64,000 nt of DNA from Azolla caroliniana (GCA_043228905.1 JBHGNT010000015.1:1240001-1304000); one strand, 5' to 3'. Counted from the first letter of the stretch, positions 21,834 to 34,735 are shown. The notes: generated by a model not told the origin, from the sequence alone. Program-made: numbers and translations.

Positions 21834-24800
21834 AACTCCCCCTTCACTCCGGCATGGGATGTCTTACTAGTCTGATCCGCTTCCGGCATGCTTCCAACTT
21901 GTCAGGTATCAGTACTTTGGTCAGCATATCTAACCCGTTCTCGGCCGTGTGGATCTTCGTCAGCGCGAACTCCTGGTCATCTACTCTTTCCTGGATCCAA
22001 TGATACCTTCGCTGGATATGCTTCGTCCGAGAATGGTAGGCCGCATTCTTAGCAAGGTGGATGGCACTTTGACTGTCGCAATAGAGCCGGTATTCATCTT
22101 GCCGGATACCGAGCTCTCTGATGAAGTCCTTCATCTATAATATTTCCTTGCCGACTTCCACAACCGCCATGTACTCCGCCTCCGTAGTTGACAACGCAAC
22201 CGTCTTCTGCAGCCTCGACTGCCACGAAACAACTCCCCCTGCATATGTCATTACATACTCGGATGTAGACCGGTTGGTATCCACATCAGCCGACATGTCC
22301 GAATCAGTAAAACCGTCAAGTTGAGGTTTACCAGAGCCGAATCGGAGACACATATTTGAAGTGCCCTTCAAGTACCGGAGTATCCATTTGACCGTGTTCC
22401 AGTGCTCCTTGCCGGGATTGCTCATAAACCGGCTCACCACTCCGACTGCGTATCCTATATCTGGTCGGGTACACACCGTTGCGTACATTAAGCTCCCGAC
22501 GGCGGAGGCATATGGAACCTTCATCATATCAGCCTTCTCTGCTTTCGTCTTCGGGCTTTGCTTACCGGATAACCTGCAGTTTGCCGGAAGTGTCGATCCG
22601 ACCGGTTTCGCATCTCACATGTTGAACCGCTAAAGCACCTTTGTCACGTACTTCTCCTGTGACAGCCACAATTGCTTCACTAACTGGTTCCGGATAATAT
22701 GCATCCCCATCATCTGTCTTGCCGGACCCAAGTCTTTCATTGAGAAGGTTCGGTTGAGAGCCTTCTTCAACATCCGTATTTTGGCTTGGTCCCGTCCGAC
22801 GATCAACATGTCGTCCACGTATAGAAGGAGTATCAGGAAATCGCCTCCTTCGAACTTCTTCACAAACACACAGTGATCGGCCTGCGTCTTGTGGTACCCT
22901 TGATCGGTCATGAAGGAGTCGAACTTCCGGTACCATTGTCAGGGGGGAGCTTGCTTCAGTCCGTACAGGCTCTTCTTCAACCGGCAAACTAGTTGCTCCT
23001 TCCCTTTCTCCACGAATCCTTCCGGTTGCTGCATGTAGATCTCCTCTTCAAGGTCACTGTGAAGGAATGTCGTCTTCACGTCCAGCTGCTCTACCTCGAG
23101 GTCCATGCTTGCCGCTATACTCAACACCATCCAGATGGAGGTCATCTTTACTACCGGGGCAAATATCTCGTCGAAGTCCACGCCCTTCTTCTATTGGAAC
23201 CCCTTCACCACGATCCTGGCTTTGTATCTCGGGGGGTTGCCGGCATCTCCCGGTTTCAACTTGTACACCCACTTGTTTCGGAGTGCCCGCTTTCCTTTTG
23301 GCAACTCCACCAATTCGTACATTTGGTTCTCATGCAGGGAATCCATCTCATCCTGCATGGCACTTAACCATTTTCGGTTGTGGGTGTCATCCTTCGCTTC
23401 TTCGAAGCTTTCTGGCTCCCCCTCATCGGTTAGCAACACATGCTCTGCATCCGGAAATCTCCGGGGGGCCCTTCTCTCTCTGAGAGGATATCTCCGTCTT
23501 TGGGCTTCGGTAATCTCCGGATATCTCTCTGAGAGGATATCTCCGTACATTTGGTTCTCATGCAGGGAATCCATCTCATCCTGCATGGCACTTAACCATT
23601 TTCGGTTGTGGGTGTCATCCTTCGCTTCTTCGAAGCTTTCTGGCTCCCCCTCATCGGTTAGCAACACATGCTCTGCATCCGGAAATCTCCGGGGGGCCCT
23701 TCTCTCTCTGAGAGGATATCTCCGTCTTTGGGCTTCGGTAACCGGCTCCTCCATTTGCTCTTCATCCGAATCCGATTCGGGGTCTTGGCAAGTTCCGGTT
23801 TCAGCTTCCTCCACTTCTTCTTCTACCGTTTCGGTATCCTCACCGTAACCGGCTGGTTCCTCGAGTGTTAACCGGTCTCTTGCCGGTTGGGTCTGCTCAT
23901 CGTAGAATTGATCCTTACTCGTCGACTCGGAGTTCATTATCTTCTTCTCCGACTCCCAGTCGGCGAGCATCTTGTCCTCCATGAAGATAATATCTTGACT
24001 CCGGAATACCTTCTTGTCGACCAGGTCCCACACTCGGTAGCCGAACTCATCATCGTCGTAACCGAGGAATATGCATGGTCGGGTCTTCGGATCTAGTTTT
24101 CCTCTCCGATCCTTAGCTACATGCACATACGCAGGACACCCGAATACCTTCAGATGCTGGTAGGACACTTCCTTACCGGTCCAGACTCTCTGTGGCGTGT
24201 CTCCATCCAAGGGTACACATATATCGTCGTCAATAGTGCCTCAGCCCAAAACTTCTTGGGTAGTTTTGCATGCGCCAACATACTCCGGACCCTCTCCATT
24301 ATGGTCCGATTCATCCTCTCGGCCAGCCCATTTAGTTCCGGCGTCTTCGGCACGGTAAATTCGAGCCGGTTTCCCTTCGAGAGACAATACTCCTCGAACT
24401 GCCCCCGGTATTCACCTCCGTTATCTGCTCGAACCGCCTTCAGCTTCTGGCCGGTTTCTCTTTCCACTCTCGCGTGGAGCTTTTTGAAGATGGATAACAC
24501 CTGATCATTCGTTTTCAACGGTGTGGCCCACAACTTCCTGCTGTGGTCATCTATGAACGTCACGAAGTACTACGATCCGGCATGTGACTTCGTGTCCACT
24601 TGACATACATCAATATGCACCAACTCCAATGGTGCATTACGTCTCATCGGTGGCCTCGATCGGAAGGAGGTCCGGTTTTGTTTACTGGCCAGACAATCAG
24701 TGCACTTCTCCAAGTGCACGTTCTTCACTGGAATGAGGTTGTCGTCTGCAAGCCTCTTCATCCCCTTCTCACTCATGTGACACATCCTCTTGTGCCACAA

Positions 24801-26131
24801 CTCACGGGCAATGTTGGATGCCACGTTCACTTCCTCCGGACATAACCAGGCATTCATCAGGTATAGGGTGTTGACCTTCCGGTCTCGAGCCACAATCAGG
24901 CTCCCTTTGCTGAACTTCATCACACTGTTCCGGATGCTACCCGTGTAGCCTTCATCATCTAGTCGACCAGCTGATATCAAGTTCAGACGAACCTCCGGAA
25001 CGTGTCGGACATCCTTCAGCAGCAGCTTGCATTTGGTTGGTGTTGTCAACCACACGTCTCCTATGCCGACAATTCGGCATGTACCTTCATTCCCCATCCG
25101 GACATAGCCATGATCACCGGCTGAGTAGGATGAGAAGCATTTCCGGTCCAGTGTAAGGTGGAACGACACTCCGGAGTCAACCACCTAGGTCATCTCGTCG
25201 CCGGCAAGGTTTAGCTCACTCTCCTCGGTGATGAGCATCAACTCTTCTTCACTTGCTCGATTGTCGTCGTTTCCTTCCGGTCCGGCCCCCTCCGGTCTTT
25301 ACCATTCCGGTCCGGTGTCCGCTTCGAATCGGTACCGTCGGTTTCCTTGTCTTTTTGGAAATGCCAACAGTTCTTCTAGAAGTGTCCCGGCTTGCCACAA
25401 TAGAAGCAAGTAGGCCTCCCCCTTGACTTTGACCGTGTCCCCGACTTTTCCCGATTCTGGGGGCTATGGTTCCTTTGTCTTCCGCGTTCCAATTCGGTAA
25501 GGAGCGCTTTGGAGTCGGAGCTCGTATCCTTATCTTTCCGACGCGCCTCCTCATCTAGCAAGCTCGACTTCACTCTTGCTAGGGATAACCGTTTCCCTTC
25601 CAGCCCGGCGTTGCCCAAAATGACAACCAACGTCTCCCAGCTATCCAAGACGGAACCGAGCAGGAGTAGCGCTTGTACCTCATCGGCGAGAGGTATTTCC
25701 AATGATGTTGCCTAGTGTATCAGCCCCTGGAAGGCATTCATGTGCTTCGCCATGCTGGAGCCATCTTGGTACCGGAGTCTTACTAGCTTCCGGAATACCG
25801 AAACCTGGTTAACAACATTTTTGTTTTGAAACATAATGCCAATCTTCTCCTAGAGCTCATGAGCCTTGCTCTCTTCATTGAAGTTGTTGTATAGGCTCAT
25901 GTCGATGAAGCACCATATGTACGTCATTGTCTTCATGTGCATCACCTCCCATATCGTGGCGTCGATTTTGTCCGGTTTCTTGTCCCCGAACTGAACCGAC
26001 AACCAAAGATCTTTAACCACGAGCATGTCCCTCATCTTCGACTTCCACACGGAATAGTTGGAGTCGGTGAGCTTGAACATGCCTCCCAACGATTCGTCCA
26101 TTTTCTGTGTCGTTTCGCTCTGATACCAGTT
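21834..26131 (-). pseudogene. Copia-5 internal copy 1, gag-pol, decayed
   Basis: Minus-strand copia coding region related to Copia-1. From right to left: gag start (MDESLGGMFKLTDSNYSVWK, 26101) with stops near 25850 and 25703; knuckle CFYCGKPGHF near 25390, the C-terminal half broken; protease VDSGVSFHLTLDRKCF (25180), preceded by a stop; integrase (RADNGGEY near 24420); RT (YVDDMLIVG near 22820); RNase H (STTEAEYMAVVEVGKE), then a stop at 22135 and the terminal MKDFIRELGI segment. Stops and frame changes make it non-autonomous. A 228 bp in-frame tandem duplication lies at 23318-23740. The polypurine tract precedes the left LTR (21834-21848), and a TGGTATCAGAGC primer site lies at 26118-26129. 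Confidence 0.9.
23318..23739 (-). repeat. In-frame tandem duplication within Copia-5 pol
   Basis: A 194 bp segment (23318-23511) is repeated at 23546-23739 after a 34 bp link, giving a period of 228 bp (76 codons). It covers the acidic integrase/RT linker (LRERRAPRRFPDAEHVLLTD twice). The same duplication is present in internal copy 2 (28184-28605), so it predates the element duplication. Confidence 0.92.
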
Positions 26132-26699
26132 TGACAAGAACTACGCGCTCTCGGTGAACAACGTTCGGCCACAACCGAGCTTAGAATCATAAAACACAGA
26201 AAAACGGGGAATGAATGCACGACACAATGGAGAGAAGAGTACACAAGATGTTTACGTGGAAAACCCAAATACAGGAAAAACCACGGCAGCCCACAGACTG
26301 CAAACTATCACTATATCACAATGATTACAACAATGAGCTCATGGAGTCAACGACCTCGTGCTCACGATCTTCGCCACAAGCGGCGGTTACAACAGAGGCA
26401 ACGACCTCTTCGTTTCTTTCTCTCTTTCTCTCTCTGTACACTGTTGCATTCTAATCTTTTTCACCAACAAGAATGACAACAACATATTCACTAAGTTTGC
26501 CCTAAGTCATATTTATACTAATATGAATTTTCGGTTATTTACAAATATAGCCCCGATGGACTCTTAGAAACATATTTACGAATATGTCCCTTCATCCGGT
26601 GAGCACTCCTCACCGAGCCTGCATCATCCGGCGCTTGCCGAGCACTCATCATCCGGTTCTCACCGGGTCTTCCCATCCGGAGGGACCTATTTCCTAACA
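26132..26699 (-). repeat. Copia-5 LTR 2 (middle, recombinant)
   Basis: 568 bp. At eight diagnostic positions between 26164 and 26385 it carries the LTR 3 base. At all of about twelve diagnostic positions from 26426 to the right end it carries the LTR 1 base. The switch lies between about 26386 and 26425. This is a simple crossover product. Confidence 0.93.
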
Positions 26700-29600
26700 A
26701 ACTCCCCCTTCACTCCGGCATGGGATGTCTTACTAGTCTGATCCGCTTCCGGCATGCTTCCAACTTGTCAGGTATCAGTACTTTGGTCAGCATATCTAAC
26801 CCGTTCTCGGCCGTGTGGATCTTCGTCAGCGCGAACTCCTGGTCATCTACTCTTTCCTGGATCCAATGATACCTTCGCTGGATATGCTTCGTCCGAGAAT
26901 GGTAGGCCGCATTCTTAGCAAGGTGGATGGCACTTTGACTGTCGCAATAGAGCCGGTATTCATCTTGCCGGATACCGAGCTCTCTGATGAAGTCCTTCAT
27001 CTATAATATTTCCTTGCCGACTTCCACAACCGCCATGTACTCCGCCTCCGTAGTTGACAACGCAACCGTCTTCTGCAGCCTCGACTGCCACGAAACAACT
27101 CCCCCTGCATATGTCATTACATACTCGGATGTAGACCGGTTGGTATCCACATCAGCCGACATGTCCGAATCAGTAAAACCGTCAAGTTGAGGTTTACCAG
27201 AGCCGAATCGGAGACACATATTTGAAGTGCCCTTCAAGTACCGGAGTATCCATTTGACCGTGTTCCAGTGCTCCTTGCCGGGATTGCTCATAAACCGGCT
27301 CACCACTCCGACTGCGTATCCTATATCTGGTCGGGTACACACCGTTGCGTACATTAAGCTCCCGACGGCGGAGGCATATGGAACCTTCATCATATCAGCC
27401 TTCTCTGCTTTCGTCTTCGGGCTTTGCTTACCGGATAACCTGCAGTTTGCCGGAAGTGTCGATCCGACCGGTTTCGCATCTCACATGTTGAACCGCTAAA
27501 GCACCTTTGTCACGTACTTCTCCTGTGACAGCCACAATTGCTTCACTAACTGGTTCCGGATAATATGCATCCCCATCATCTGTCTTGCCGGACCCAAGTC
27601 TTTCATTGAGAAGGTTCGGTTGAGAGCCTTCTTCAACATCCGTATTTTGGCTTGGTCCCGTCCGACGATCAACATGTCGTCCACGTATAGAAGGAGTATC
27701 AGGAAATCGCCTCCTTCGAACTTCTTCACAAACACACAGTGATCGGCCTGCGTCTTGTGGTACCCTTGATCGGTCATGAAGGAGTCGAACTTCCGGTACC
27801 ATTGTCAGGGGGGAGCTTGCTTCAGTCCGTACAGGCTCTTCTTCAACCGGCAAACTAGTTGCTCCTTCCCTTTCTCCACGAATCCTTCCGGTTGCTGCAT
27901 GTAGATCTCCTCTTCAAGGTCACTGTGAAGGAATGTCGTCTTCACGTCCAGCTGCTCTACCTCGAGGTCCATGCTTGCCGCTATACTCAACACCATCCAG
28001 ATGGAGGTCATCTTTACTACCGGGGCAAATATCTCGTCGAAGTCCACGCCCTTCTTCTATTGGAACCCCTTCACCACGATCCTGGCTTTGTATCTCGGGG
28101 GGTTGCCGGCATCTCCCGGTTTCAACTTGTACACCCACTTGTTTCGGAGTGCCCGCTTTCCTTTTGGCAACTCCACCAATTCGTACATTTGGTTCTCATG
28201 CAGGGAATCCATCTCATCCTGCATGGCACTTAACCATTTTCGGTTGTGGGTGTCATCCTTCGCTTCTTCGAAGCTTTCTGGCTCCCCCTCATCGGTTAGC
28301 AACACATGCTCTGCATCCGGAAATCTCCGGGGGGCCCTTCTCTCTCTGAGAGGATATCTCCGTCTTTGGGCTTCGGTAATCTCCGGATATCTCTCTGAGA
28401 GGATATCTCCGTACATTTGGTTCTCATGCAGGGAATCCATCTCATCCTGCATGGCACTTAACCATTTTCGGTTGTGGGTGTCATCCTTCGCTTCTTCGAA
28501 GCTTTCTGGCTCCCCCTCATCGGTTAGCAACACATGCTCTGCATCCGGAAATCTCCGGGGGGCCCTTCTCTCTCTGAGAGGATATCTCCGTCTTTGGGCT
28601 TCGGTAACCGGCTCCTCCATTTGCTCTTCATCCGAATCCGATTCGGGGTCTTGGCAAGTTCCGGTTTCAGCTTCCTCCACTTCTTCTTCTACCGTTTCGG
28701 TATCCTCACCGTAACCGGCTGGTTCCTCGAGTGTTAACCGGTCTCTTGCCGGTTGGGTCTGCTCATCGTAGAATTGATCCTTACTCGTCGACTCGGAGTT
28801 CATTATCTTCTTCTCCGACTCCCAGTCGGCGAGCATCTTGTCCTCCATGAAGATAATATCTTGACTCCGGAATACCTTCTTGTCGACCAGGTCCCACACT
28901 CGGTAGCCGAACTCATCATCGTCGTAACCGAGGAATATGCATGGTCGGGTCTTCGGATCTAGTTTTCCTCTCCGATCCTTAGCTACATGCACATACGCAG
29001 GACACCCGAATACCTTCAGATGCTGGTAGGACACTTCCTTACCGGTCCAGACTCTCTGTGGCGTGTCTCCATCCAAGGGTACACATATATCGTCGTCAAT
29101 AGTGCCTCAGCCCAAAACTTCTTGGGTAGTTTTGCATGCGCCAACATACTCCGGACCCTCTCCATTATGGTCCGATTCATCCTCTCGGCCAGCCCATTTA
29201 GTTCCGGCGTCTTCGGCACGGTAAATTCGAGCCGGTTTCCCTTCGAGAGACAATACTCCTCGAACTGCCCCCGGTATTCACCTCCGTTATCTGCTCGAAC
29301 CGCCTTCAGCTTCTGGCCGGTTTCTCTTTCCACTCTCGCGTGGAGCTTTTTGAAGATGGATAACACCTGATCATTCGTTTTCAACGGTGTGGCCCACAAC
29401 TTCCTGCTGTGGTCATCTATGAACGTCACGAAGTACTACGATCCGGCATGTGACTTCGTGTCCACTTGACATACATCAATATGCACCAACTCCAATGGTG
29501 CATTACGTCTCATCGGTGGCCTCGATCGGAAGGAGGTCCGGTTTTGTTTACTGGCCAGACAATCAGTGCACTTCTCCAAGTGCACGTTCTTCACTGGAAT

Positions 29601-30997
29601 GAGGTTGTCGTCTGCAAGCCTCTTCATCCCCTTCTCACTCATGTGACACATCCTCTTGTGCCACAGCTCACGGGCAATGTTGGATGCCACGTTCACTTCC
29701 TCCGGACATAACCAGGCATTCATCAGGTATAGGGTGTTGACCTTCCGGTCTCGAGCCACAATCAGGCTCCCTTTGCTGAACTTCATCACACTGTTCCGGA
29801 TGCTACCCGTGTAGCCTTCATCATCTAGTCGACCAGCTGATATCAAGTTCAGACGAACCTCCGGAACGTGTCGGACATCCTTCAGCAGCAGCTTGCATTT
29901 GGTTGGTGTTGTCAACCACACGTCTCCTATGCCGACAATTCGGCATGTACCTTCATTCCCCATCCGGACATAGCCATGATCACCGGCTGAGTAGGATGAG
30001 AAGCATTTCCGGTCCAGTGTAAGGTGGAACGACACTCCGGAGTCAACCACCTAGGTCATCTCGTCGCCGGCAAGGTTTAGCTCACTCTCCTCGGTGATGA
30101 GCATCAACTCTTCTTCACTTGCTCGATTGTCGTCGTTTCCTTCCGGTCCGGCCCCCTCCGGTCTTTACCATTCCGGTCCGGTGTCCGCTTCGAATCGGTA
30201 CCGTCGGTTTCCTTGTCTTTTTGGAAATGCCAACAGTTCTTCTAGAAGTGTCCCGGCTTGCCACAATAGAAGCAAGTAGGCCTCCCCCTTGACTTTGACC
30301 GTGTCCCCGACTTTTCCCGATTCTGGGGGCTATGGTTCCTTTGTCTTCCGCGTTCCAATTCGGTAAGGAGCGCTTTGGAGTCGGAGCTCGTATCCTTATC
30401 TTTCCGACGCGCCTCCTCATCTAGCAAGCTCGACTTCACTCTTGCTAGGGATAACCGTTTCCCTTCCAGCCCGGCGTTGCCCAAAATGACAACCAACGTC
30501 TCCCAGCTATCCAAGACGGAACCGAGCAGGAGTAGCGCTTGTACCTCATCGGCGAGAGGTATTTCCAATGATGTTGCCTAGTGTATCAGCCCCTGGAAGG
30601 CATTCATGTGCTTCGCCATGCTGGAGCCATCTTGGTACCGGAGTCTTACTAGCTTCCGGAATACCGAAACCTGGTTAACAACATTTTTGTTTTGAAACAT
30701 AATGCCAATCTTCTCCTAGAGCTCATGAGCCTTGCTCTCTTCATTGAAGTTGTTGTATAGGCTCATGTCGATGAAGCACCATATGTACGTCATTGTCTTC
30801 ATGTGCATCACCTCCCATATCGTGGCGTCGATTTTGTCCGGTTTCTTGTCCCCGAACTGAACCGACAACCAAAGATCTTTAACCACGAGCATGTCCCTCA
30901 TCTTCGACTTCCACACGGAATAGTTGGAGTCGGTGAGCTTGAACATGCCTCCCAACGATTCGTCCATTTTCTGTGTCGTTTCGCTCTGATACCAGTT
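26700..30997 (-). pseudogene. Copia-5 internal copy 2, gag-pol, decayed
   Basis: A duplicate of 21834-26131 at an offset of 4866 bp, with the same stops, the same 228 bp internal duplication (28184-28605) and the same domain order. The only difference noticed on reading is G29666 versus A24800. The primer binding site is at 30984-30995. Identical stop codons show the duplication happened after the element had decayed. Confidence 0.92.
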
Positions 30998-31571
30998 TGA
31001 CAAGAACTACGCGCTCTCGGTGAACAACGTTCGGCCACAACCGAGCTTAGAATCATAAAACACAGAAAAACGGGGAATGAATGCACGACACAATGGAGAG
31101 AAGAGTACACAAGATGTTTACGTGGAAAACCCAAATACAGGAAAAACCACGGCAGCCCACAGACTGCAAACTATCACTATATCACAATGATTACAACAAT
31201 GAGCTCATGGAGTCAACGACCTCGTGCTCACGATCTTCGCCACAAGCGGCGGTTACAACAGAGGCAACGACCTCTTCGTTTCTTTCTCTCTCTGTCTCTC
31301 TCTCTGTACACTATTGCGCTCTAATCTTTTTCGCCAACAAGAATGACAACAACATATTCACTAAGTTTGCCCTAAGTCATATTTATACTAATATGACTTT
31401 TCGGCTATTTACAAATATAGCCCCGATGGACTCTTAGAAAAATATTTACGAATATGTCCCTTCATCCGGTGAGCACTCCTCACCGGGCCTGCATCATCCG
31501 GTGCTTGTCAAGCACTCATCATTCGGTTCTCACCGGGTCTTCCGTTTTCGGGTACTCCTCATCCGGTTCTC
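30998..31571 (-). repeat. Copia-5 LTR 3 (right, 5' LTR) with abnormal terminus
   Basis: 574 bp, starting TGACAAGAACTACG like the others. After CACCGGGTCTTCC (31530-31542) it departs from LTR 1 and 2. In place of the canonical ending TTTCCTAACA it ends GTACTCCTCATCCGGTTCTC, directly against the GGAAT duplication. The foreign tail resembles U3 units of the related Copia-1 LTR (TTCGGGTAC..CATCCGG). Confidence 0.88.
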
Positions 31572-33722
31572 GGAATACCAACCGATCAAAAACGAGGGGA
31601 GACCGACAACGGTCGAAGTCGAGAATGGGCCGATCAGGCGAATTCTGCACACTGCAGAAAAGTTGGCCACAATGTTTCATACTGCTGGTCAATCAAGAGG
31701 AAAGAGAGTGGTAGGCGATCCGAGCGGAATCGAGGATGGTCCGACTCAGACCACTCTCTAGTCGGCAACCAAATCAACATTGTCGACTCCCGATCAGGAG
31801 AAGCTCTCTCCTTAGAGGATTCAGTGATCAAAGAAGTCCTCTACATTGCACAGGATGCACACACGTGGCTATTGGATTCTGGTGCCACATTCCATGTGAC
31901 CCCCAACATTGAATGGTTTTCGGCCTATTCAGCCAACGCCAATGGCACAATCCATCTAGGAAACGGGTAGGAGTGCAGAATTGCAGGCACCAGAGAGGTT
32001 CCCAGCCGATTGCCAAATGGCAACATAATAACCTTGCACCGAGTTCAGCATGTACCTAACCTGAAAAGGAGTCTGGTCTCCATCGGCATGCTAGCCGAAG
32101 ACGGGTACAAAACAACTCTAAGTGAATCGGTATGGATGATTAGCTGAGGAAACCTGAAGATAGGAGGCGGGCACAAGTACAACAACCTGTACCCGCTAAT
32201 GGCGATCAATCCAGAAGGGGTCATGAACGTAGCTGAAAAGACCAACCCAAACCTATGGCATGGCTGACTCGGCCATATGTCTCAAGCCGAACTTGATTGG
32301 TTGATGGCAATAGGCTACATCCCAAAACTCCAAGCAAAGATGGACTTCTACGAGCATTGTCGATACGGGAAACAGACCCGAAGTCCGTGCACTCTCCACT
32401 ATGAGATGGTACGACAACCCCTAGAGCTCGTGCACACAGATATATGTGGGTCCATGCCAGAGCAATCACTAGGAGGCTCCCGATACTTCATCACCTTTGT
32501 AGATGATTGTACACGGAAGGCCTGGGCCTACTCGATCAGGTACAAAGATGAAGCGCTTGAGGTCTTCACTCGGTGGATATCTAAAGTGGAGAACCAGTCG
32601 AGACACATAGTGAAGACACTCTGATCTGACAACAAAGGCGAATACACCTCCAAAGCCTTCAAACATTACCTGTCCAACAAAGGGATCCGACATCAAAAGA
32701 CCGTTCCCTACACACCCATGCAAAATGGAGTGGTAGAATGAATCAACAAAACGATCCAGGAGAGGGTGAAGAAAATGCTTTAGCAAGCTGGAATTCTGGG
32801 CAGAAGCATTGCAGACGGTAGTATACCTGATAAATCTGGCATCGTCAAGACCAATTAGGCTCGAAGTGCCACAGGCACTATGGTCAGGAAAATAGTCGAC
32901 CTACGATAGGCTCTGTATATTCGGATGTGAAGCCTACGCGTTCATCCCCAGGGATAAAAGGACAAAATTGGCACCCCATGCAACGAAATGTATATTTCTC
33001 GTTATGGAACCGATGGGGAATTCGTCTACAGGCTATGGGACCTTGAGAACCGGAAACTGATCCGGAGCAGTGACGTAGTCTTCAATGAAGACTCTATCTT
33101 CTCTCGACGGAACCATCAGAAAATAGTAGGGAAAAAGGTATCTTTCAAAGACGACAGAGACGTCGTAGAAAGACCGGCCCACCAAACCGAATCAGAGATT
33201 CGACGAATAGTCGAACTCGAACAAGACGACAACATACCTGCTGACTTCGAATCAATGCGAAGTCCACTAGTCGAACTCGAAGACAAAGCCATCAACGATA
33301 GAGCCTATTCAACCAGAGTCGTAGCAGGCAAAGTCAACAAGATGTGAGTAGGAAACAAAACCGAGTTGACGAAGTCCATAGGGGAGGACAACGTGACACT
33401 ACCGAAATCCCAACTTGGGGGAGGGTCACCCAACAAGACTCCTGACACAAACGGTTCAACAAGTACCGATCGACCTACAGAGCCGATTGAAGAATCTAAA
33501 CCACTTATCTCGGGACCCAGGAGATCTGGACGAGCCCGAAGGCCGAAAGAGTTCTATCAACCAGGCCTCGAGTATGTCAACTACACTGATGCAGGGGAAA
33601 AAAATACTTATGAAGAAGCTATGGCCGCAACGAACGCTGACACATGGCTATAAGCCATGAAATCTGAAATGGACTCGACTCACAAGAATCAGACATGGGA
33701 GCTGGTTGAACTACCATCTAGA
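31572..33722 (+). pseudogene. Copia-4 gag end, protease and integrase, decayed
   Basis: Resumes after Copia-5 with a degraded zinc-knuckle region (31580-31690). Protease follows (TWLLDSGATFHVTP, 31861-31900, intact D-S-G), then the pre-integrase finger, the integrase core (HTDICGSMPEQSLGG near 32430; SDNKGEY; NGVVE followed by a stop) and the linker to RT. Stops are visible near 31758, 31968, 32144, 32266, 32623, 32740, 32781 and 33651. It ends with CTAGA (33718-33722), the left duplication of Copia-6. Confidence 0.88.
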
Positions 33723-33908
33723 TGTCGAATACAAGTGTATAATGGACGTATTCACACTATCCCTTTGTATAGATCAAGTTTGGGCCATTTGTGTAATTAG
33801 CATAAATGGTAGATGCCCTAAGTCTGTCACTATATATAGTGACCTTGTAACCTTCTTGTAAGGTTGGGTTGTATTATTGCTTTATGGAATAGAAAGAGTC
33901 GTTTTGTG

Positions 33909-33947
<39 letters not shown>

Positions 33948-34035
33948 GTGCAACGACCTAGAAACTGTCATACGCAGGTACAGAACAGAATCGAATGCTT
34001 CTTGATCTTCCGCATAGACGACCTCGTCTCCAACA
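33723..34035 (+). repeat. 5' LTR of Copia-6
   Basis: 313 bp, TGTCGAATACAAGTG to CGTCTCCAACA. It has an ACTATATATAGTG palindromic TATA box (33829-33841) and a (CT)n tract (33909-33940). Confidence 0.95.
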
Positions 34036-34037
34036 TC

Positions 34038-34050
34038 TGGTATCAAAGCC
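34038..34050 (+). other. Primer binding site of Copia-6
   Basis: TGGTATCAAAGCC, one mismatch from the initiator tRNA-Met complement (TGGTATCAGAGC), two bases after the LTR. Confidence 0.9.
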
Positions 34051-34735
34051 TGCACAGTATTCGGTTCTTCAATCCGCTGTCGGACGTCGTCTCAGCCTGC
34101 ACAGCATTCGGTTTCCTGCGTCATTCGAAGAAGAGAGAAGAAGAAAAAAAAAAACGAGGCTTGCATCTCATCGCGTTAGATCATCTTCGCTTGGAGTAAG
34201 CCAGCAGGTTGTACTCTGTTTCTTGTGATCGTAACCGCTCGAGGTGAAATCCCCTTGTGCAACATTGACACGATCGTGCTCCACTCGGTTAAACGGCATC
34301 CGAAGAGGTCATCAAACGCTGCTCGCCGCTCATTGCAACCACTTGGTGCAGATCGGTCTCAAGACAACAACCCCAATTCGTGCTTCATCCGGCTGATCGA
34401 CATTCGCGAGGATCAGTTGGATCCGTCTCTCTCGTCGCTGCAGTCACCCGAAGCAGAATCGGTCCAGACAATCGGTTTCAATAATCGGTATTTGGCATAT
34501 ATATTCGGAAGCGAACCGGGCTCACTCCGACTCGGCAACATTCGGGAAGACCAGTCGGTTCTGTCCCTCAAGTTACCGGAGTCAATTCGAGCAAGTTCAA
34601 CAATACATATATCCGAAGCCGAACCGACTCGGGTTCAAATCCGACTAGAACGATATCGGGTGAGCCAACCGGCTGCACTCCAACAAGGTTCGTAGTCAAC
34701 TCCGAACCGAGCTTCGTCAACCGAAACCAAATTTG
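34051..34735 (+). other. Copia-6 leader with an open frame (34225-34695)
   Basis: A 685 bp leader between the primer site and gag. It contains an ATG-initiated frame of 156 codons (34225-34695), rich in Ser, Arg, Leu and Pro, with two R-E-D-Q motifs (IREDQLDPSLS, IREDQSVLSL). I recognise no family. No equivalent is visible in the other copia elements, whose leaders are short. It could be chance. Confidence 0.5.

Larger units (their letters stand above)
21266..31571 (-). mobile_element. Copia-5 tandem array: LTR-internal-LTR-internal-LTR
   Basis: Three LTRs (21266-21833, 26132-26699, 30998-31571) enclose two internal regions of exactly 4298 bp (21834-26131, 26700-30997). The array is flanked by GGAAT (21261-21265 and 31572-31576), so the whole array occupies one insertion site in Copia-4 gag. 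I found one base difference between the internal copies (A24800 versus G29666). The middle LTR is a mosaic of the outer two. This is the product expected from unequal crossing over between LTRs of sister or homologous copies. Confidence 0.93.

Noticed and set aside
21266-31571. Assembly duplication as the whole explanation of the Copia-5 tandem
   Set aside because: The middle LTR is a clean crossover hybrid and one internal difference exists, both expected for a real duplication. Not fully excluded without long reads.
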